Positions 28,330 to 64,000 of a DNA stretch of 64,000 nt are shown here, one piece after another. The notes beneath the pieces are model-generated. The model did no database searches and was not told the DNA's origin. It saw nothing but the letters and a program-made list of their open reading frames with translations. Numbering within the stretch: the stretch's first letter is position 1; each line of letters opens with the position of its first letter. This stretch comes from Allolobophora icterica. Lineage: Eukaryota > Annelida > Clitellata > Crassiclitellata > Lumbricidae. The position numbers and the translations under genes were made by a program. Location: the NCBI GenBank assembly GCA_963556255.1, contig OY744616.1:6889301-6953300 (forward strand), written 5' to 3'.

Positions 28330-28625
28330 ATCCTTCTGTTCCTTTTTGGCCTCAACCAAATCCTTCTGTTTCTTCTTTGGCCTTATCAGAATCATTGTTT
28401 CTTCTGTGGCCTTCTCAAAATCCTTATGTTTCTTCTTTGGCCTTATCAGAATCTTTCTGTTTTTTCGTTGGCATTATCAGAATCTTCTGTTTTTTCTTTG
28501 GCGCTATCCTAATCTTTCTGTTTTTCTTTGGCCTTATCAGAATCTTTCTGTTTTTTCTTTGGCTTCACAGAATCCTTCTGGTTTTTCTTTGGCCTTATTC
28601 AAATCCAATTACCTTTTTTGATCTT
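28330..28625. repeat. Minisatellite arm 2, inverted copy of 27040-27405
   Basis: Units such as GGCCTTATCAGAATCTTTCT with GTTTTTTCTTT, the reverse complement of arm 1. The 27405-28330 spacer shows no gene. Confidence 0.9.
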
Positions 28626-28639
28626 ATCTGGCCTTATCT

Positions 28640-30105
28640 CAGTCCTTCTTGTGGCCATATCAGTGCAGTGTAAAAAGTAACATGCAAGCCAATGCAAGAA
28701 GCCAAAACACGAATCAAGGATTTAAAATTCACTTTTGCAATTCAAAATCTATCACTCAGCCAATGGATTTGGTCAAAATAAAAATCTCAAATAGAAATAT
28801 CGGAAAGAAACAGTCATTCAAGTTGCTTTAGTCTTTTGGAAAGTCCAGCTAAACAACTCAGGGCACATAGCACATTGTCAGTTGAATCAGACCTAAGCTT
28901 CACTAAATTTACTCCAACTAATCTACTGTTCCTCTCCTTCTGTCTCAAGAATCAATCATTCTGCAAGTATAACATATAAATAAATATTTAAATAAATAAA
29001 TAAAAGACACTATAAACCGTACAGCTCGGATTTGTTGAAGAGTATTAAGACAGACGTTCACCAACTCCTTTAGTGTGTCAAAAACTTGAATAATCACCCA
29101 CAGCAGTCAAATTTCCGTACTGTCTACAGCATAATCGTGTTGCAATTTCTTCACACATTGATATTAGACTAAAGTCGAAAAGGGTGAAGCAGAGGAATAT
29201 TATCCTCTAAAAACAAAACAATCTAAAATTCTACAAATATGGCAAACACTGTCTACGTATGTAGCACAGAGAAAAACCTGTTGACTAGCAAAAATACCTC
29301 GACTTTTTCATACGACAGGGCAAATTTATGAACTGGAAAGGAGACGAATTTTCAACAGCACAATAAGCAATAAAACTCCGGAAGGCAAACAGGACGTAAG
29401 ATAAACGCAATAAACTTCGGTGTTAGCGTGTTTTACACTGGCTCATTTGTTAGCGACACCCCCACTTTTCCAGGCCATGCTGTTACCGTGAAAGCCAAAA
29501 TAGCTGTTGATAAAAACTTGCTATTTTTATTACTACTGAATATAGCCAAGAATAACTTAAAAACATAGAAAATAATGTAAATACATACTAAAAACGCCGG
29601 CAAAATGAAACAAAAACCTGATCAACTGCACTGTGACCAACTGAAACTTTCATTACAAATTTCTTAATCGCTTCGGTAAAATTTTACATCATCTGACGAA
29701 ATTTTACATCTGAAAAAACAAGGCGTCCAGAAATACAAGTTTAAGGTTACATTCCAGAACTTTCCAGAACAAGTCGAGAAATCAATCGAAGGTGCATCAT
29801 GGTAACAAAACATAAATACTACACTGGGTTTCAAATAAATATTCAGAATAAAAAGTTAAACCAGTGAAGCAAGAGAAGAAATTACTAATATATTCGGAAG
29901 CCGGAGTAACTCCTTCAAAAGGCAAGCCTTGAAATTGGCCGACTCGGGAGATGTATCATTCTGGAATGGTAGTGTTCGATGACACCTGGCTGCTCAGAGA
30001 AATACCACAGTGCTAAAGAAAGGATGATGGCACGTTGAGGAGTCAGGATGCTCATCTTACGCACATCCTGTAATAATTTACTACTAATAAACTCATAGTA
30101 TCTAT
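28640..30105. other. Intergenic, AT-rich, nothing recognised
   Basis: Short AAAT repeats near 28975-29005. No frame or RNA gene is recognised. Confidence 0.4.
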
Positions 30106-30107
30106 AC

Positions 30108-30260
30108 GTCAACAGCCATCAGTTCCTACTCGCTTCTCCCAATTGACTACTTAACGCACTGTGGGACGCTGTAGGCATAAATGCTGCAATTAGAAGGGCA
30201 GCATTGCATCTAGAGTTTGCATCATATAACTGCTGTTAACAGCTGTTTTGTTATGTCATT
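30108..30260. repeat. Dispersed duplication, partner at 25705
   Basis: CAACAGCCATCAGTTCCTAC, CGCTTCTCCCAATTGACTAC and GGCATAAATGCTGCAATTAG match the 25705 copy. A tail-like CCTCAGGTAAATATACTATC lies at about 30550. Confidence 0.75.
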
Positions 30261-30659
30261 TGAATACGATTTAATTTTTTCTGAAACTTCTACAGTTGCT
30301 ACTATTACCTGCAGCCCAAACAACTATGGTTTATTATCTTTTCTTTCTCATTTGTGCCAAAAAAAACGATTTTTATATTTTTAACAGAACACTGAACTAC
30401 ATAAGAACCGGTCAAAAGTGTTATACAGACCAAGGCAAATATTAAAATGACTTCTTGTGAGATATCAGATCTGGAATGGTTGACTTTGGTAAAAATTAAC
30501 TGCACTGAAGAATCCAATGTTACAAAAAATCAAACAAGAATTAATTTTGCCTCAGGTAAATATACTATCCCACAGGATTGAAAAGGGGTTGGGTGTGGAA
30601 AGAAGACCTAATGGAGACCCGGCCTTGTCCTACCAGTTATGAAACCCCGATTTCCCAGA

Positions 30660-30920
30660 GGTCTTATTACCATTTTGAACCCTGGACACTATGAACGATG
30701 CCTGGAACGGCTACACCCCACGACGCTACACCAGAGAAAAGGCTACCAGCATGACATTGTGCTTCAGATGTAAGGAGGCACTCACAGATAATGTCTTCCA
30801 ATGTCATGAACAGTTCCAACAAAACGACACAGCCTATGCTGTTCTCACATGATGAGCCCAAGATTTGAATCCACATGGTTGAGGTGAAAAGCGAACGTAT
30901 TAGCCGTTCGGCCATCGCGC
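30660..30920 (-). mobile_element. Possible tRNA-derived SINE (family 4), minus strand
   Basis: The reverse complement starts GGCGCGATGGCCGAACGGCT and has GTGGATTCAAATC about 35 bases on, resembling A and B boxes of a tRNA head. The remainder (to ACCATTTTG) has no second copy that I can see. A tRNA pseudogene is an alternative. Confidence 0.4.
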
Positions 30921-31489
30921 CAACAGATCCATTACTAATGTTACGCGTATCGTAAACTTTCATTGCAGAACTTAAGCTTTCAGTTAACCACAGTGAAAAC
31001 GCCGAGTCAGATAAAACTAACAAATAAATTGATCATGCTCACAAAACCTTGCTCAACAACAGTAATTTTAGGTCCCCTGGTTTTAAATGGTGCAAAAATC
31101 GAATAAAATGACACCCGACTACAAAGTCCATGAGCACCCGAAAATTCAGAAATTCTTCATAATTTATGAAAGAGCACTGGTCAAAACTTTCCAAAACTGC
31201 AACAGATTGACCAAAAAAATGGAAAACATTCTTACACGGTGCGTTTTCCAAACTACGACCGTTTCAGGGCTGTCTCTCAACTCACGCCAGTCTACGAAAT
31301 GATTCTACGCCTTTGACGGGCTCCTTAAAGGCCTGATGTAGAAGCCCCAATACGAACAAGCACGCAGAACGCTTGCGAGCAGTCACACACAGTATCATTG
31401 GTCCACGTTCTACTGTCTGTCAGAGCATGGTATCTGCATGCCGGAACAAAGGAAAGATGGACATGCTAACATCTGCCAACCTAGCCAGT

Positions 31490-31690
31490 GCCAATCTGCA
31501 AACCACCTGCTGACAACCAGGAGCCACTTGACTCATGACAATCTGTCAACCACCTGCTGACAACCAGGTTGCACTTAAACAGCAACATGACAATCCGCCA
31601 ACCACCTTCTGACAACCAAAAGCCACTTCAACAGGAGCACGACTCATGACAATCCGCCAACCACTTGCTGCCAAAGGGAAGTGGTACTGC
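31490..31690. repeat. ~60-bp tandem repeat CCAACCACCTGCTGACAACC
   Basis: Three to four imperfect units containing ATGACAATCTGCCAACCACC and TGCTGACAACCAGGAGCCAC. 30920-31490 and 31690-32400 show no other feature; 32280-32400 is GC-rich and may be RGS 3' UTR. Confidence 0.75.
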
Positions 31691-32403
31691 TGCCAGATTG
31701 TGATTTCTGATTGTCATCCAGTGGGCCAAGACCTACGGTACGGAACTAAACGCAGTGAGAAAGACAGGAATGAAATTTATGGGGAAAAAGTAACCTAATT
31801 TGCACAATGGTCTAATACCAGTTGGAAAAATACCTATAGACAGGAAACTGTTTTTTCAAAAGGAGATAGAGCATTTAGGATAAGAACTATGGACCTCATC
31901 CAATGCATAGGAAGTGTGCATCATCAGCATTAGTATGAGACAGGTTGAACCACCGTCAGGGGAGTTCCCTCTTTACATCCTTACCAATCGCACCCTGACT
32001 GCTACGACTCAGCCTCTACCATGGCACCAGCCTCAACAGACTGAGCTCTGCAAAGCACTGGCACCAGTCTATGATTGACAAGCTGTGGCGCCAAACTCCA
32101 GCAAAGTTTTCCATTTCCTGCCGACAAGCAACGGCGCCACTCCTCTCCTGCTTCCCATCTCTCCGCTGCGGACCAACGGGGCAGGCGAAAACAAAACGCA
32201 TCAACTACAGAAATCTATGGTCAACTCTAAGCAACACGAAACCCGATAGAAAAACCCCAACCCCGGTCGATTCTACGCGTCCAGAACGACCAGTCTTTCC
32301 CCAGCCACGGGCCACCCGTGTGCCCCCGTGTCCTAAGACCGCGGCGAACGTCGGTCCATCCGTCCGTTGTCGGCGAGCAGAAGGTCCCGGGGTCGCCCGA
32401 AGG

Positions 32404-50849
<18,446 letters not shown>

Positions 50850-50959
50850 CTGAGATTACACATACAATACAAAGTACACATATATTTGTGCTTATTGACA
50901 AACTCACTGACAAACCACAGCAAGTAACATTGAAGCACATGACGTTACAATTGTAGAAT

Positions 50960-51115
50960 GCAGCCTGTTAGGCGCCCGCTCATTTTACGGCTGCCCCTAA
51001 GGAGTGGAAGGCTGAGTCGACCTATAGGAACCTTACAGGTATCGAACCATGTCTTTCAAGATCTTAAGTTCTTCAAGCAAGAGTGTTACCATTCATCTAT
51101 TGCCCCTTCCAAGAG
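50960..51115 (-). mobile_element. SINE family 3, minus strand
   Basis: Reverse complement: GGGGCAATAGATGAATGGTAAC (A box), ATGGTTCGATACCTG (B box), CTCAGCCTTCCACTCC and CGTAAAATGAGCGGGCGCC, matching 37830-38000. 51115-51340 has no feature. Confidence 0.7.
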
Positions 51116-51339
51116 TAAGCCAGAGGTCTGATTTTACCTGATTTAAAAAGTGTGATGCAACTGTATTGATGCCACAGACAGTACAGATAGGACTGACAGT
51201 TAAATTGCCCCCAGTTGGTTTTTAGGTCAGTTTCTGTACCAGGTCTGAATCCAGAGGGATGTTGGGTCAGAGGAGACGCCAGGTTGCTAAGCATGACAAC
51301 TGTTCTTTATTGCTGGTGTTGGGCTGGGTCTCTGAATGG

Positions 51340-51700
51340 CACTGAATGAATGACCGAATGACCTAATGAATGACTGACTAAATGAATTACTGAATGAATG
51401 ACTAGCTGACTGAATGCCTGAATGACTAACTGAATGACTGAATGATCTAATGAATGACTGACTAAATGAATTTTACTGAATGAATGACTAGCTGACTGAA
51501 TGCCTGAATGACTAACTGAATGACTGAATGATCTAATGAATGACTGACTAAATGAATGACTGAATGAATGAATGAATGAATGAATGACTAAATGAATGAC
51601 TGAATGACTGACTGATTGAATGACCGCCCAACTTAATGAACAACTGACTGACTGACTGAATGAATGATCAAATGAATGAATGAATGAATGAAAGTTGGAA
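51340..51700. repeat. TGAATGACTGAATGAA tandem
   Basis: 4-bp based GAAT/GACT array with an ~115-bp block duplicated (GACTAGCTGACTGAATGCC at about 51400 and 51487). Confidence 0.95.
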
Positions 51701-52049
51701 AGCTAAATTATAATGGCAACAATCATCATCATATTTATAATGGTCTAGAATTTTGGGCAAGATAAGAGTTTGAAGAGTTCGTTTTGCAGTCTCACATGTA
51801 ACCGGAGAGCCTGCGTGTAGAGCTATATGACTTGTACTGGATGTCAGTTTTAATAATAACCTTTGATAGCATCCTCTTGACACCTTGCATGAGTCAAGGT
51901 GTCGTTGAAGATGCAATCAGGAATTATTACTCAGAATAATTTCATGGAAAGACACCCACCAAGATCTTTCATCATTTGAGAACAAAATGCAATCGTTTAA
52001 TCTTAGATCTACTATACACCATATATCACTCTCTTCAAGGAACGGTAAC

Positions 52050-52120
52050 TCGTGATCGTAATCGTAAACTCGAAATTTTTCACTTGAAAGCAAAAGTGTA
52101 GGGCACCAGCTCATTGAAGA
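52050..52120. repeat. CGTAATCGTAAACTC dispersed tail
   Basis: CGTGATCGTAATCGTAAACTC, then CACCAGCTCATTGAAGAGTGCC, resembles 56007-56075. 51720-52050 has no recognised feature. Triplet-rich TCCTCTTCACCAACC repeats follow at 52210-52250. Confidence 0.6.
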
Positions 52121-52469
52121 GTGCCAACAATTACTGCATTGAAGACAAGGTGGCTGATTACGATGATAACAATTATGATGCCTCCTCACGGAAAACTTCT
52201 AAGAGGAACTCCTCAACCTCCTCTTCACCAACCTCCTCTTCACCAACCTCCTCCTTCTGCTCATCCCCCTCAGGTTACAATGATGCTGATGACGGCAAAG
52301 CTGATTATGATGACAATGATCATTATGACGACAATAATGATGTGCAACAATCATCATCATGATACGATTGGTACTGATATTTTACAATGACCACCTCGGG
52401 AATGATTATGATGATGACGATAATGATCATTTGGTGGTGCTAGGATATTTCTGAGGTGGTAGGGAGTGA

Positions 52470-52680
52470 TGATGGTAAATGGGTGGTAGTGATGGTCATG
52501 GATGGGTGGTAGTGATGGTCATGGATGGGTGGTAGTGATGGTCATGGATGGGTGGTAGTGATGGTCATGGATGGGTGGTAGTGATGGTCATGGATGGGTG
52601 GTAGTGATGGTCATGGATGGGTGGCAGTGATGGTAGTAGATGGGTGGTTTGATGGTAGTGGATGGGTGGTAATGATGGTG
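52470..52680. repeat. 23-bp minisatellite GATGGGTGGTAGTGATGGTCATG
   Basis: Six nearly perfect units, then degenerate ones to 52680. Confidence 0.95.
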
Positions 52681-52689
52681 GCGACGGCC

Positions 52690-53600
52690 GATGATGATGA
52701 AGTCATCATTGTGAGTAAGATGATGAAGACGACAACAAAGACTATGATGACATCTGACCTGTGTTTCCTTCATCTGTGCATTCAGACGCCGAAATACAGT
52801 CACTGGAATGTGCGTGAGGGTAATCAGTTGAGACGATCAACGAAACCAGGTACGAAGAGAGGGGGATCGACTCCCGCGACTCCCCACAGCTACAGCGACG
52901 ACTGAGTGGGCAGAGAATAGCTAACCTGGTCGTTCCGTAGGTGCATCAACTCCGGAAAACCGGGGCGAGGCCCGTTTTCTCAGCCGGCGACCTTGGAACC
53001 CAGAGCCCGCCCGGCCGAGCGCTTGAACGGTTAGACTAGACGCCGGGTTGGGAGGACTAGGGTTCGAGTTTGGCGGATTCGCCCCCGGTAGATTTGAACG
53101 GCTGACGCGTAGCGATCTTATGCCCAGCGCCGACCAAAACTGGGATGTAGACGGCGATGCATCGGCACCCCACGTTCTATGGATCCAGAGCCCGAACGGA
53201 CGAGGTGGTCGAGCGATTCGAGGACTCGGATTCGGACCGAGGAGGTGTCATGGCCGACAAGATTGTCGATCCATCGTTCAAGCAACGATGTCCGTAGAGA
53301 GACACGGAGGCGGACTTGCAGACGGTAGGACGGATGATTTCAGTGTCGGGCGAGCGCTCGGCCGACTAAAGCCCCCTACAGTCGACGATCCACCGATAGG
53401 GAAAACCGGAAAGGTGGAAACTGGTCAAACTGGAAGAGGAACGCAGCCTCCTACCATGTTCCGCCGTCGCCGCACGATGTATGCCTATACGAACACAGAC
53501 TTGTCTGTAGTAGAGCGACACCAGTCGTCTACTGGTACGGCTGGTGAAAGTTCAATTTTTGTATTTTTGCGAAGGTTTTCGTTAAGTAATTGATTATTTT
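52690..53600 (+). other. CpG-rich stretch with long plus-strand frame, possible promoter or exon
   Basis: CpG-dense from about 52850 to 53560. A possible acceptor (TTCATCTGTGCATTCAG) precedes TPKYSHWNVREGNQLRRSTK and a stop at 52905. A 181-codon frame at 53048-53593 (start MGGLGFEFGGFAPGRF) has no recognised domain. The region could include the unlocated 5' exon or promoter of the minus-strand RGS gene, since it lies upstream of the cysteine-string exon. Confidence 0.25.
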
Positions 53601-53804
53601 GTGAAATATTTATGATCAAACACTAATCGATGTTATTCAAAGTATAAACCGTTGCGCAGTCGAGAGTAAAATATGACGAAAATTGTCGTACGGCTCAAGC
53701 GGAAGTTTGGTCTTTGCAGACGATCTTGTGCGTCGCGGTCAGTGTTTGTCTGCGTTAAGCGTTTATCGGCTAAGCAGATGCACAGCTGTCACAGCAGCTG
53801 CCTT

Positions 53805-53919
53805 ATAGCCGCACGTAAGCTGCGGCCGTAGTCCGGATTCTTTTGTTGCTTTAGCTGGGCCGATCGCCAAGAGGAGCAAGACGGAGGACGAGGACGAGGA
53901 CGAGAACGAGGAGGAGGAA

Positions 53920-53962
<43 letters not shown>

Positions 53963-54060
53963 TGGAGGAGAGGAGGAAGAGGAGGAAGAGGAGGAGGAAC
54001 GAAGGCGGGTGTAAAACAAGAAAGCAAAGTGGACGCTAAAGAATCGAGGCGACTGAAAGG
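53805..54060 (-). repeat. (GAGGAC)n array with nearby minus-strand TATA-like motif
   Basis: GACGAG hexamers at 53880-53965, then GGA triplets. On the minus strand, CGGCTATAAGGCAG at about 53810-53797 is TATA-like and could drive a leftward transcript, for example RGS; speculative. 54060-54370 has no feature. Confidence 0.5.
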
Positions 54061-54370
54061 AGCGTTAGGAAGAAGATAAATCATAAAGTGGTGGAAGAAA
54101 AGTGCAAAGAGGTGAACAGTTGACTTTAGAATGATGAGTAGGATACTATTGGTCCCGCACGTAGTAGTCGCTCATACCCCATATCTCGTCTGCCTGTCCG
54201 AGCCCTCCTGTGTTTTCCCTCTTTTCTGCAGCACCTTACCCCAGAATAGATAAAGCGTGGGTGGCGCTTTATCTATTGCCGAGATGAGCGTCGAAACCTC
54301 CCAGCCGTATTAGAGATATCAATGCCACGCGGAAGCCAATGCATTTTGAACTATACGAAAGCAACGCACT

Positions 54371-54622
54371 CATGGGAGGCCCGGCGGCGATCCGGGGTGG
54401 GGGGTCGAGGGGACAAGACCCCCACCTTTTAGAGTGGGGGGACACACCACACAATTGGCCCCCTTCCCAATTTTGAAGAAACACAAAAAAGTCATCAAAT
54501 TTTATAGCGAACAAATCTTTTGATCTCTTTTTGACCAGTTCAGGTCAAAGCTCTTTCTTTGACCAGATCATTTCTAAAGTGTCCCCCCCCCTCCCACCTG
54601 TCAAACAAGATCGCCGCCACTG
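54371..54622. mobile_element. hAT-like MITE H
   Basis: AACGCACT at 54363-54370 and 54623-54630 is identical. The inner ends include GGCGGCGATC and GATCGCCGCCACTG. The left terminal bases (CATGGGAGGCC) have diverged from the expected CAGTGG. The interior has inverted GACCAG/CTGGTC motifs. Confidence 0.8.
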
Positions 54623-54932
54623 AACGCACTCATACCAGTGGCGGCGCTACCATGGGTCGCGGTAAGTAATTTGCCCTGCCTTTTTTACTCTTGACTTGCG
54701 TTATGACCCGCCTATTTTATTCATGAAGCAGTTGTGTTATAGACAGATCTGGTTGACTGATTCTTTAATGTCGTGCCTCTTATTAGCATACGTAGGCCTA
54801 TTCATTCGAATTCTGAGTAGCTAAATAGGCCTAGTATTCAAAATCTTTAAAGATTAGTAAAGTAACTAAAGTTTAACGTGTTAATTGCTGAATTGCTTCA
54901 AATTTGAATAGGCTATGAATAACACCCATGAC

Positions 54933-55517
54933 AAGGGCCGCCGACAGAAATTCCGGGCCCCTAGGCAGAGCAGTCAAGGGCCCCTAGGCAGAGCAGTCAA
55001 GGGCCCAGAGGCAGAGCAGTCGTGGGCCCCTAGGCAGAGCAGTTATGGGCCTCTAAACAATCTTTAGGCTATATATAAAAAACACAAATTGAAATAATAA
55101 AAGTGCGTGTATGACCGTACAATATTATATTTATATATATTATATACAACTGTGATTTTATTCAGATGCTTGAAGTCAGGGGCGTTTACAACATAGAAAC
55201 CTTGGAACAAATGCTCCATCCAAGAAATAGGGGGATATCTGTCAGTGTGTGTGCCACCATTGGGGGGGGGGGAGGAAGAGGAAGGGGAAGAAGAGGGGAA
55301 GGGGTATTTGCTCCAATGACTTAGGAGGGATAGACGCCTCTGCTTGAAGTTTAAACTGATTGTAGTTAAGCGTCAGATAATATATTTTAAAAGGCATAAA
55401 TCATAAACTTTGTATAACTGAATATAATATTTTTCATAAGTTGATTGCGGGCCCGGCCCGGGCCCCTAAAAAGTCGCCGGGCCCCTGGGCATTTGCCCCT
55501 CCCTCTCGGCGGGCCTG
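54933..55517. mobile_element. hAT-like MITE I nested in K
   Basis: CCCATGAC at 54925-54932 and 55518-55525 is identical. Ends AAGGGCCGCCGACAG and CTCTCGGCGGGCCTG are inverted. A GGGCCC(C)TAGGCAGAGCAGT unit of ~27 bp is repeated four times near the left end. Related to MITE B. Confidence 0.88.
55177..55342. mobile_element. hAT-like MITE J nested in I
   Basis: CTTGAAGT at 55169-55176 and 55343-55350 is identical. Ends CAGGGGCGTTTACA and TAGACGCCTCTG. The interior (AAACCTTGGAACAAATGC, CTCCATCCAAGAAATAGGGG, a G-rich tract, TTGCTCCAATGAC) matches MITE E in CAPSL. Confidence 0.92.
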
Positions 55518-55589
55518 CCCATGACCCTGTCGCGACTTGCTGAAATTGTAGGCCTATAGGGCCTAGCTGGCGCCGCCACCGATTCATAC

Positions 55590-56003
55590 GCACGCAAACA
55601 CATGATACAGGAATAGGTCTATGTATGAATGTTGTTCCAGTAAAGCGCTATAAAATTCTTAATTTGCTCACTGACTTAAATGGGATGCTCTAACCTAGAT
55701 GGTCTTTCAGGGTGATCTATGTTGATAACTCGTTACAATAATTATCACCTGTTGCACACTTATCCACAGATGTCGCCCCGCTTCGTTTTAAAGCCCGATA
55801 TTAAATATGACGTTTTAAATGTCCACAGACAATTTTTGCTTCTCAAACACAATTATTCGTCGATTTTATTTCATAAATATTATTGACCGAATTATTTTGT
55901 TATGTAAAGAAGATAAGAAGATGCGATATTTTTTCGATTAACCTAATTAGGCCCTATCGTTCACAAACTAGACACACAACGTAAATAAAAAGCTTCCAGC
56001 CAT
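55590..56003. other. Intergenic, nothing recognised
   Basis: AT-rich sequence between the nested MITEs and the foldback repeat upstream of CARM1. Confidence 0.4.
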
Positions 56004-56285
56004 GTAATCGTAATCGTAATCTCCAAATTTCTAAAGCGTCACTGTAAAGCTGAGCGCAAAGCACCAGCTTATTCACGAGCGCTGCGACGTATCCGAGGGG
56101 TTGTCCAGAAATCGATATCCGTTGGTGGTCCGAGTCCGGTTGCCAGAGAGACCACAGAGAGGCAGAGCAGCTGTTACGGAGGGTTACATATAATAATGTA
56201 TATTATACCGCGCTCGTCTATAGACTGGTAACCTGCGCTTGGCTTCGAGTGGCGCTTTAGAAGTTTGAAGTTTACGATTAAGATT
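56004..56285. repeat. Foldback made of two opposed retroelement tails
   Basis: Left arm CGTAATCGTAATCTCC then AAATTTCTAAAGCG. Right arm GTGGCGCTTTAGAAGTTTG then AAGTTTACGATTAAGATTA, approximately inverted. The right arm also matches 40140-40220, the left 52065. It ends some 140 bp upstream of the CARM1 start codon. Confidence 0.6.
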
Positions 56286-56422
56286 ATAGGCTCTTGGTTA
56301 TGGGCAAGGAATCTATAGATTTTATGCCAAAAATAAAGATTTTCCACTCTACGTACTTATTCTTTTATGTTTCTATTTCCGTTTCGGCGAAGGCAGCGAA
56401 ACAAGATCTCGTGCAAGACAAC

Positions 56423-63482
<7,060 letters not shown>

Positions 63483-63509
63483 GTAAGGATTTCATTCTGT
63501 CTTCATGTT

Positions 63510-63785
63510 CTAGTGGCTAGCATGTTGGACTCTCAGCCGAAAGGTGAGGGGGTGAAATCCGCGCCAAGGCGGAATCTGTTTGAGGTGATTGTTCCGCCTG
63601 CACGCTTTAGCCAACTCGGCTACAATAAGTACACTGACTGTTGGTGGGAAGATGAAACGGTGAGGGAGAGGACTGGCCACCCATCGTCATGTACCGAGGC
63701 TAAGAAAATGAAGTCGCTAACACCGTATGGTCATGTGTGCACTATTGAACTCTGGAAGAAGGGCAATATCAATACAGTTGTCTTG
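63510..63785 (+). mobile_element. SINE family 2 body joined to the family 1 tail, CARM1 intron 9
   Basis: Head TAGTGGCTAGCATGTTGGAC and GAGGGGGTGAAATCCGCGCC. Body TAGCCAACTCGGCTACAATA, GGTGGGAAGATGAAACGG and GAGAGGACTGGCCACCC. The 3' part changes to TGTGTGCACTATTGAACTC, GGAAGAAGGGCAATATCAAT and ACAGTTGTCTTGTAT, the long tail of SINE family 1. 63786-64000 contains no CARM1 exon that I can join in phase. Confidence 0.7.
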
Positions 63786-64000
63786 TATCTAATTAAGCAA
63801 ATGAATGTTGCAAACAGTAATGACATTTTGCTTTGCAGACTGATGTAGATTCTAGTTCTGAATGACGTTTAACGTCATGCAGGATAGCACATGATTTGTT
63901 TTGCTGTTTGAGTGGTGCTATATATCCGCAAAGGTTCACCAGTCACTCTGGTACAGAGTAAAGCAGGGAGGCGACCTGACCGACGACTCTGATGAGCGTA

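Larger units (their letters stand above)
54636..55581. mobile_element. hAT-like element K, outermost of a triple nest
   Basis: Ends CAGTGGCGGCGCTACC and CTGGCGCCGCCACCG are inverted. Flanks ACTCATAC (54628-54635) and ATTCATAC (55582-55589) match at 7 of 8. Removing the two nested elements leaves ~350 bp of non-coding sequence. Its left flank overlaps the right target copy of MITE H. Confidence 0.8.

Noticed and set aside
27037..28621. Frames repeating FFLWPYQNPSV on both strands, resembling a repeat protein
   Set aside because: The same peptide appears on opposite strands because the two minisatellites are inverted copies. Frames survive through unit length and composition, with stops and shifts between units.
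53048..53593. 181-codon plus-strand frame as a protein-coding gene
   Set aside because: Not asserted as a CDS: GC-rich composition alone can give this length, and there is no domain or splice partner. Reported only as a CpG-rich stretch.
63930..64000. Possible next CARM1 exon reading VHQSLWYRVK, recalling the THWYQV motif
   Set aside because: The preceding exon ends in phase 2, but this frame would need phase 0. The only nearby AG boundary gives a stop in the correct phase, and the bases before it resemble a retroelement tail (GTGGTGCTATATA).

Overview
The window is metazoan nuclear DNA. Genes are split by long introns with GT-AG boundaries and codons shared across introns, and dispersed repeats take up most of the space. 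The three recognisable genes are animal genes. The repeats (tRNA-derived SINEs, truncated non-LTR retrotransposons, hAT-like MITEs with 8-bp target duplications, very long ATAC/GTAT arrays) fit an invertebrate, perhaps a marine deuterostome. I cannot name a species.

Three genes are supported by spliced reading frames. (1) CAPSL, a calcyphosin-like EF-hand protein, plus strand, 10194-16254: complete, four exons, about 209 residues. (2) An RZ-subfamily RGS protein (RGS17/19/20 type), minus strand, 50849 down to 32404: five exons found, including a separate cysteine-string exon about 13 kb upstream of the next one; the initiator exon was not found. (3) CARM1/PRMT4, plus strand, 56423-63482 and beyond: nine exons covering the divergent N-terminal domain and most of the methyltransferase core; the C-terminus lies past the right edge. 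Reading phases agree at every proposed junction in all three.

Layout: 1-1900 is CpG-rich with a promoter-like cluster. 1.9-10 kb is repeats. 10-17.3 kb is CAPSL, whose second intron carries a Harbinger-like element and a 1.3-kb ATAC array. 17.5-32.4 kb is intergenic, with retroelement ends, a 1.4-kb long-TIR transposon and an inverted pair of minisatellites. 32.4-50.8 kb is the RGS gene, with large repeat-filled introns and a 122-bp near-perfect hairpin. 51-56.4 kb is simple repeats, a CpG-rich stretch and three hAT-like elements nested inside one another. 56.4 kb to the end is CARM1.

The three genes are not an operon or a shared pathway: one is a probable ciliary calcium sensor, one a G-alpha regulator, one a chromatin enzyme. 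I found no novel multi-gene system. The new material is transposon biology (nested MITEs, SINE families sharing tails, microsatellites growing from retroelement tails), an X-box-like site upstream of CAPSL, a GC-AG intron in CARM1 and an intronic hairpin in the RGS gene. Most open frames reading MYVCMYVC, HTYIHTYI, VCVCVC and similar are translations of simple repeats.
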